This document shows positions 32,201 to 36,201 of a DNA stretch of 36,201 bases, in pieces. The translations under genes and the position numbers were made by a program. This stretch comes from 2-02-FULL-55-14 sp964473365 (lineage in GTDB: Bacteria; Bacteroidota; Ignavibacteria; UBA10030): positions 1 through 36,201 of the forward strand of contig CAYYOV010000028.1 of NCBI GenBank assembly GCA_964473365.1. Direction: 5' to 3'. Position 1 is the stretch's first letter. Each line of letters starts with the position of its first letter. Under the pieces are notes generated by a model, which did not search any database, was not told where the DNA came from, and was given only the letters and a program-made list of their open reading frames with translations.

Positions 32201-32537
32201 GGCTGAGAAGAGACATCACCACGTGATCATGGATGGTCAGCGAGTCAGAAGGGTCGGGCTGCACGTTGGTCGTACGGTAGCCGTCGAAGCGCGTCAATCC
32301 GTCGTTTGTCCCGAACCACATGAAACCGAGCGCGTCCTGTGTGATCGCGTTGACGGATGACTGCGCGAGCCCATCCTGCACGGTCAGGTGCTGGAACTTG
32401 TATGTCGGCTGAGCGTCTGCGACGGGCATCCAGGCCAGCCACAGACCGAGAACGCCAACGACGGAGAACGGGAGTCGCATGCGATGACGGAGGATGTGCT
32501 GTGGATCCACGTGTATCTGACGGAGCGACGTCTTCAT
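29250..32537 (-). CDS. Beta-propeller (Reg_prop/Y_Y_Y) sensor histidine kinase
   Basis: A 1095-residue membrane kinase. After a signal segment (PFSVVGVLGLWLAWMPVADA) come repeated Reg_prop blades such as ITQDALGFMWFGTNDGLTRF, forming a periplasmic propeller (about 40-740). A Y_Y_Y domain (about 745-815, YRYLLEGFDHRWIEAG), one membrane helix (about 818-840) and a coiled coil follow. The HisKA His lies near 881 (SHDLRAPV), then the HATPase with INLLSNAIKFSSG, DNGVGFD and EGTGVGLAIV. It has no receiver or AraC domain, unlike hybrid regulators of Bacteroides, so its partner is elsewhere. The start may instead be 32480, which gives a shorter signal; neither has an SD. The frame upstream of 32537 overlaps another gene. 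Confidence 0.93.
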   Translation of the reverse strand: MKTSLRQIHVDPQHILRHRMRLPFSVVGVLGLWLAWMPVADAQPTYKFQHLTVQDGLAQSSVNAITQDALGFMWFGTNDGLTRFDGYRTTNVQPDPSDSLTIHDHVVMSLLSRGDRYLWIGMRQGGIRRLDLRTFSVEQIPFTGHSSSTPNDRVVQILNDRTGTIWAMTLHSLWRFDSSGGTFVPFDRIPAKDFFFTGMAEESDGTLWIGSNGGGLFRIAPDRREVTPIAIAIPHVPAAELRQIVRVVIDHRGRLLLGTPTVLAGFSDLGPHRQRGDILRATSVEPLAAPYTILDDGHRLWFVSSSQVISVVDLATGAINGVQHDPLIPASLSPGNMISAYVDRSGIAWFGSNGYGVNRVSTAHQRFQTLTLDAPLSFRSIRTILKDRQGALWIGGYAYKGNAGLDRVDNGGVRHFTLGDGPWQLPFPSVWSIVQDPSANSPLMWLGVGTKVVALNSRSGRIEQTMSLPSKAGGTRVIYRHVNGELWAGSQVGIYRWDRTRSQFVEIEIDTVATTPAARRVLRTGETMHMTVLQSYPGLLWFATLDGLICYDIDTHAAVLFVQGWGTDRLGSSAVLSILEDRRGRTWVSTGGAGFARMTIDTSRGHRVPAVDDVTFRSYTSRDGLPNEYVYGILEGDDGALWMSTNRGLVRFDPETERFRNYDAADGLQDNEFNSSAFCRSRDGELFFGGVIGVNRFFPARLQDNPHPPEIVITECRLLDQPLSSPLAVPFLDEIVLEHTDRAITFEFVALEYAAPERNQYRYLLEGFDHRWIEAGSARTATYTNLEPGTYLFRVTGSNNDGIWNPTGASIRLVVLPPIWKTLWFRAIVVLSIVGLWFAGVWYRGRLLAARNSELEARVRERTAEWEAVNSELEAFSYTVSHDLRAPVRAINGYSRMLMEEHSAQISPEAQRMLGVIASRTKRMGDMIDDLLTFSRTGRQTIVHTTIDMTELARTAAAELSPSDGRITINVNSLPSVQGDGTLLRQVWINLLSNAIKFSSGSERPTVTVSGRLEAATAVYSVTDNGVGFDMTYQHKLFGVFERLHSQEEFEGTGVGLAIVARVIKRHGGRIWATGQPGQGATFSFELPLYPPPSI

Positions 32538-32636
32538 GAGAGGGGCATGGCCCCCGTGTCCGGCGGCCGTGAAAAAAGATATACGGGCAACCACGAAGTC
32601 GCAAGGCTGGCCGACCGCGACGCCGTCAAAGAGTGC

Positions 32637-32677
32637 GAACGCCGGAATGTCCAGGTGTGCTGGATACCCCGGCGTTC
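32637..32677 (-). terminator. Hairpin between the DUF4199 gene and the propeller kinase
   Basis: GAACGCCGG (32637-32645) pairs with CCGGCGTTC (32669-32677), with inner pairing TCCAG/CTGGA. On the minus strand it follows the DUF4199 stop by 24 bases and is followed by GCACTCTTT. It is a possible terminator with a weak T-tract. Confidence 0.5.
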
Positions 32678-32701
32678 CAAAGCTGCGAAGATCGTCCGTT
32701 G

Positions 32702-33199
32702 CTACGCTGCCGGTGCCGGGGCCTTGGCTTTGACGAAAGCGGCGATGATCAGCGATTCGATCAGGCCCGTAATGACCGTGGCGATCGCTCCGGTGAGCGC
32801 ATTCACGAGCGGTGTCTGCATTGGCGCCATGGCGTCGAGCTGCGCCTGAATGGCCTCTTCCGACAGCCCTTGGGCTCCAAGCGCGATCCGCCCGGCCTCT
32901 TGTACCTCGGTGAAATAATTCGGGAAGACGACGGTGACGATCAAATACGACCCGACAAAGATGATGAGCGCGCCGACGGCCGACATCGCAGTTCCAGCCC
33001 CCACCTGAGCGCCGTAGCCTTTGCCTTGTGCAGCCGTCATCTTCAATCCCCAGATGAGCACGCCTGCCTGAATAAAAATGACGAGGTAGAACAAGGAGAG
33101 CAGCATCGGGTCTTTGTGCCATCCGAGCGCGATGACGACAAAGGTCCAGACCTCAACGGCGAACCCCAACACGAGACCAGTCTTGATGGTGGGTGACAT
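32702..33199 (-). CDS. DUF4199 family membrane protein
   Basis: A 165-residue membrane protein with four hydrophobic helices (about 6-26, 33-52, 66-92, 132-158) and a Gln/Met-rich loop between the third and fourth (GLSEEAIQAQLDAMAPMQTP). This fits DUF4199, a family of unknown function mostly known from Bacteroidota. The ATG follows a strong SD (GGAGGAG). It is divergent from the M28 peptidase, with a near-palindrome between them. Confidence 0.8.
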   Translation of the reverse strand: MSPTIKTGLVLGFAVEVWTFVVIALGWHKDPMLLSLFYLVIFIQAGVLIWGLKMTAAQGKGYGAQVGAGTAMSAVGALIIFVGSYLIVTVVFPNYFTEVQEAGRIALGAQGLSEEAIQAQLDAMAPMQTPLVNALTGAIATVITGLIESLIIAAFVKAKAPAPAA

Positions 33200-33275
33200 G
33201 TGGCGCTCCTCCGGATTGGATGGGGAAAGAAGGACAAGTCAACATAGGCAACGAGGGCGAAAATTGAAAGGCCAT

Positions 33276-33291
33276 GTACTCCGCGGAGCAC
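33276..33291. promoter_or_regulatory. 16-nt near-palindrome in divergent spacer, possible operator
   Basis: A perfect CTCCGCGGAG core, extended to GTACTCCGCGGAGCAC with one mismatched pair. It lies 77 bases upstream of the DUF4199 ATG and 84 bases upstream of the M28 ATG. No regulator gene adjoins it. Confidence 0.4.
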
Positions 33292-33374
33292 CTACTTCGC
33301 CCCCGGGGGATTGGTTGCGCCTCTCCCACTTTTCCCGCACCTTTCCGCACCCTGAACTTGAGAGGACCCGCATT

Positions 33375-35513
33375 ATGCAGCCGCTGACCTACGATCGTTT
33401 GAATCCTCTGCGCCTTGCAATCCTTGCTTCGTCGCTGGTGGTGCTGTGCTCCGCCGTCGTGACAGCCCAGGAACGCGAGGACCGCACGCTCCTGCCGTGG
33501 AGCCAGCTCCACGCGATCATCGATGAATCGAGCGGTGAGCGGGCCATGCACCATGTGCAGGAGCTCGTTCCCTATCCGCGCGTGCGGCCGCTGTCGGAGT
33601 ATCAAGGCACGTTCCGCGAGACCGACGTGATGGTGAAGTTCGCCAAAGAGTATGGGTTCAGCGACGTCACGGTGGAATCGTACCCGTCGCAGGGGAAGCT
33701 CTGGCAGCCGACGCGTGGCGAACTGTGGATGGTCGAGCCGCAGGTGCGCAAGCTCTATGACATCTATGATGTGGCGGTGTCGCTCGCCGGCAACAGCGAG
33801 TCGGGTGATGTCACGGCCGAGGTCGTGGACGTCGGCATCGGCGCGCGGCCCCAAGACTACGCCAACAAGGACCTGGCCGGGAAGATCGTGCTCGGTTCCG
33901 GCGGGGCCGGCGGACTGCAACGTCAGGGCGTGTTTGAAAACGGGGCCGTCGGCGTCGTGAGCTACACGTCGTTGCGTCCCGACGACTATCCCGACCAGGT
34001 CCTGTCCTCAAGCATTTCGGCCAACGCTCCGGAAGGAAAGAAGGCCGGGTTCGGCTGGGTCGTCTCCCCGCGTGTCGGCCGCGAGATCTCCAACCTCCTC
34101 GCGAGCGGCAAGAAGGTCGTGCTCCGGTCGATCGTGCAGGCCGAGACGTTCCCGGGCGAGATGGAAGTTGTGACGGCGACCATTCCGGGCGATGGCTCGA
34201 CGAAGCAGGAGATCGCCGTCTCAGCCCATCTGTACGAAGGGTATATCAAGCAGGGGGCGAACGACGACAACTCGGGCTGCGCGCTCACGCTGGAGATGGG
34301 CCGCACCTACATCCGGCTGGTGAAGGAAGGTAAGCTCCCCGCCCCGAAGCGGACGATCCGGTTCATCTGGGTGCCCGAGATCAGCGGCACGATCGCGTGG
34401 ATGGCGAAGCATGAGGACCTGAAGAAGAACATCGTGGCCGACCTGAACTTCGACATGGAAGGCCTCCGGCTGACGACGAGCCGTAGCACGTGGGTGCTGC
34501 ATCGCACGCCGAACTCGTTCCCAACCTTCCTCAACGACCTGGCGCAAAGCGTCATGGAATGGGTGGCCGAACTCAACCGCGAACGCGTGCGGTTCCGGTC
34601 GGGCGGGTACGGGTACACGCTTCCGATCGTCTCGCCGAACGGCAGCATGGACCCCTTCCTCATCACCATCGACAAGCACTACGGCGCGAGCGACCACGTC
34701 ATCTATCTACAGAACGACATTCCGTCGGTCATGTTCATCACGTGGCCCGACATGTGGTATCACTCCTCACAGGATGTGCCCGACAAGCTCGACCCGACCC
34801 AGTTCCGGCGGGCAGCGGTCGTCGGGACTTCGTGCATGAGCTTCCTGGCCTCGGCGCAGGACGATGAAGGCCTGACGATGGCAGGAGAGTCCGCTGCGCG
34901 CGGCACGGAGCGGATGGGGAGCGCACAACGCAAGGGCATGGGCTATATCGCCGATGCGCCCGACGGCGGTTCGCTCGCCGCAGCATACAAGGATGCGAAG
35001 AACGCCGTCCGACACCAGGCCATGGTCGAGCGTGATGTCGTCCGGTCATCGTCGGTACTCTTCGCGCAGCCCGACGCGGCAGCAAAGAAGCTTCGGCCGC
35101 TCGTCGACCTCGTAGGCGACCGGGAAGATGCGCTCCAGAAGGAACTGACCGCCTACTATCGGCTCCAGGCGGAACACCACAAGGTGAAGGCTGTCGAACC
35201 CACGCTGACGCCGGAGGAGAAGGCTGCGGCGAAGGTGACCGTTGAGCGTGTGCAGGGGCAGGGTGGATTTGGAGGTGGCGGACGTGGCGGCGCGGCTCGG
35301 GCGAATCTGAGCGAGCAAGAACGGTCCGACCTCCAGAAGGTGCCCCAGCACATGACGGCCGAACTGAACGTGTTGATGGGGAAGAAGTTGTCGGTGCTCG
35401 AGATCCGCGACTTCCTGTCGGGCGAATTCGATCCGCTGCCGTTGGCCGACCTGATGGCGTATCTCAAGGTGATGGAAAAGCTCGGGAGCGTGAAGATGAA
35501 TCAGAAGGGATGA
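33375..35513 (+). CDS. Secreted M28-family zinc peptidase
   Basis: A 712-residue exported metallopeptidase. I chose the ATG at 33375 because GAGAGGAC precedes it and a signal peptide follows (RLAILASSLVVLCSAVVTAQ); the frame is open far upstream. A PA-like domain is inserted at about 120-240. Putative zinc ligands and catalytic residues of M28 can be placed: His285 (SAHLYEG), Asp297/298 (ANDDNSG), Glu335 (PEISGT), Asp360 (NFDMEG) and His463 (WYHSSQD). The C-terminal third (about 490-712) is a helical extension with a Gly-rich GGFGGGGRGGAAR stretch near 633-645. It is probably an aminopeptidase for extracellular peptides; the substrate is unknown. Confidence 0.88.
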   Translation: MQPLTYDRLNPLRLAILASSLVVLCSAVVTAQEREDRTLLPWSQLHAIIDESSGERAMHHVQELVPYPRVRPLSEYQGTFRETDVMVKFAKEYGFSDVTVESYPSQGKLWQPTRGELWMVEPQVRKLYDIYDVAVSLAGNSESGDVTAEVVDVGIGARPQDYANKDLAGKIVLGSGGAGGLQRQGVFENGAVGVVSYTSLRPDDYPDQVLSSSISANAPEGKKAGFGWVVSPRVGREISNLLASGKKVVLRSIVQAETFPGEMEVVTATIPGDGSTKQEIAVSAHLYEGYIKQGANDDNSGCALTLEMGRTYIRLVKEGKLPAPKRTIRFIWVPEISGTIAWMAKHEDLKKNIVADLNFDMEGLRLTTSRSTWVLHRTPNSFPTFLNDLAQSVMEWVAELNRERVRFRSGGYGYTLPIVSPNGSMDPFLITIDKHYGASDHVIYLQNDIPSVMFITWPDMWYHSSQDVPDKLDPTQFRRAAVVGTSCMSFLASAQDDEGLTMAGESAARGTERMGSAQRKGMGYIADAPDGGSLAAAYKDAKNAVRHQAMVERDVVRSSSVLFAQPDAAAKKLRPLVDLVGDREDALQKELTAYYRLQAEHHKVKAVEPTLTPEEKAAAKVTVERVQGQGGFGGGGRGGAARANLSEQERSDLQKVPQHMTAELNVLMGKKLSVLEIRDFLSGEFDPLPLADLMAYLKVMEKLGSVKMNQKG

Positions 35514-35518
35514 GGCCG

Positions 35519-35547
35519 GGGAGGGGAGGAAGGAGAGAGGAGTGAGG
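35519..35547 (+). repeat. Purine-rich 29-mer, second copy of the 5277-5305 element
   Basis: The core GGAGGAAGGAG and AGGAGTGAGG match 5277-5305 at 27 of 29 positions. Both copies start within ten bases of a stop codon of an unrelated gene on the + strand. Confidence 0.75.
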
Positions 35548-35580
35548 TGAAAGAGGCAGAGGAGTTCATGGAGGTGAAGC

Positions 35581-36201
35581 ATGCGATTCCTCATGGTGAT
35601 GATCGTTGCAGCCGCGGGGTTGGCGCCAACGTCGTGCGCGGACCCTGTGGACGACACGCCGCTCGGCGGGACTCAGGGTGGACTTTCCGCCCTGCGATGG
35701 GGTGACGGGCCGGAAGAAGTCCAACGTCGCATGCTGGAGATGCCTGATGTCTCGTTGATCAGGGACACGATCGAGATCCACGCGTTCGCGGCGTGGCAAA
35801 CGCCAGATACTGTGGAGGCTCCTGCCATCATCCCTCGCTACCGACTGATGCAGTTCCAGGGAGGCACGTTCCTCGGTTATTCGGTGGAACAGTGGTACGT
35901 AACGTTGGAGAATGCGGCGTCGCTCAGACAGATCGAGGTCGTCCTCGGCCCCCTGGAAGATGCCGGAAAGGATCGCTGGAAGGTCCGCCGAAAGCTGCAC
36001 CAGTTCTACGGCAGCTCATCTGGTCCCGACCTGGATCCTGACCGGTTCTACGCAGACGATTGGTCGAGCCCGGCATCGACGCCCTCGACGGCCCGGACCG
36101 AGGTCCGGATTGGCAGATACGCATCGTGGATCACTATTGGATTCACCGATCGCGAGTGGGACGACCGTCGCTGGGAGGCGATCTCCGGGAAGGCGCGGCG
36201 C
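35581..36201 (+). CDS. Secreted protein, probable lipoprotein, truncated by the window edge
   Basis: An open frame of 207 codons running off the right edge. The ATG follows GGAGGTG by a normal spacing. The start MRFLMVMIVAAAGLAPTSC is a signal peptide ending in a possible but weak lipobox (PTS-Cys19). The visible mature part is soluble and mixed alpha/beta, with LRWGDGPEEVQRRMLEMP near the start and many Trp, Asp and Arg residues. I do not recognise the family. It follows the M28 peptidase by 67 bases, which contain the purine-rich repeat, so co-transcription is possible. Confidence 0.75.
   Translation, partial: MRFLMVMIVAAAGLAPTSCADPVDDTPLGGTQGGLSALRWGDGPEEVQRRMLEMPDVSLIRDTIEIHAFAAWQTPDTVEAPAIIPRYRLMQFQGGTFLGYSVEQWYVTLENAASLRQIEVVLGPLEDAGKDRWKVRRKLHQFYGSSSGPDLDPDRFYADDWSSPASTPSTARTEVRIGRYASWITIGFTDREWDDRRWEAISGKARR

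Noticed and set aside
32538..33122. N-terminal extension of the propeller kinase frame
   Set aside because: It overlaps the DUF4199 gene in another frame, has no membrane or propeller pattern, and precedes the real signal peptide.

Overview
The window is GC-rich, densely coded DNA, almost certainly a metagenome-assembled scaffold: it carries a 100-N gap whose two flanks repeat the same 55 bases. Gene content points to the Bacteroidota/Ignavibacteriota side of the FCB group. It has an alternative complex III (ACIII) joined to an A2-type haem-copper oxidase, a DUF4199 protein, a beta-propeller/Y_Y_Y sensor kinase, a secreted glycosylasparaginase, and many genes without a Shine-Dalgarno (SD) sequence. 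The phylum is an inference from content, not a marker-gene result.

Region 1 (1-12246, all + strand) is a respiratory cluster: the end of actB, actC, a small four-helix-bundle gene, a fused actD-actE, actF, a membrane-anchored monohaem cytochrome c, a SCO copper chaperone, oxidase subunits I, III, IV and II, and a polytopic membrane protein ending in a cytochrome c domain. A hairpin closes it. The ACIII oxidises quinol, the cytochromes c carry electrons, and the oxidase reduces O2. Several spacers in this cluster are filled with short-period, word-like repeats.

Region 2 (12366-15430) holds an MscS-type channel and a Tat-exported glycosylasparaginase, closed by a strong bidirectional terminator.

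Region 3 (15546-24168) is the most interesting part. On the minus strand lie four small secreted beta-rich proteins of about 150-160 residues, a PapD/DUF916-like periplasmic protein, and a 998-residue predicted outer-membrane barrel with N-terminal Ig-like domains, a carboxypeptidase-regulatory-like domain and a C-terminal SPOR domain. The layout resembles a chaperone-usher fibre operon (subunits, chaperone, usher). A cytosolic histidine kinase and an NtrC-type sigma54 activator are transcribed divergently from it. Both divergent promoters contain the same 16-nt sigma54-like core, TGGCACG-N4-TTGAA. I propose that this is a sigma54/two-component-controlled surface-fibre system of an unusual type.

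Region 4 (24195-36201) is a mixed set of unrelated genes: a lipoprotein, tRNA-Gly(CCC) with promoter and terminator, the 3' remnant of a second tRNA, a zinc-ribbon protein, a secreted alpha/beta hydrolase, a CocE/S15-type hydrolase, a propeller sensor kinase, a DUF4199 membrane protein, an M28 peptidase and a truncated secreted protein at the right edge.
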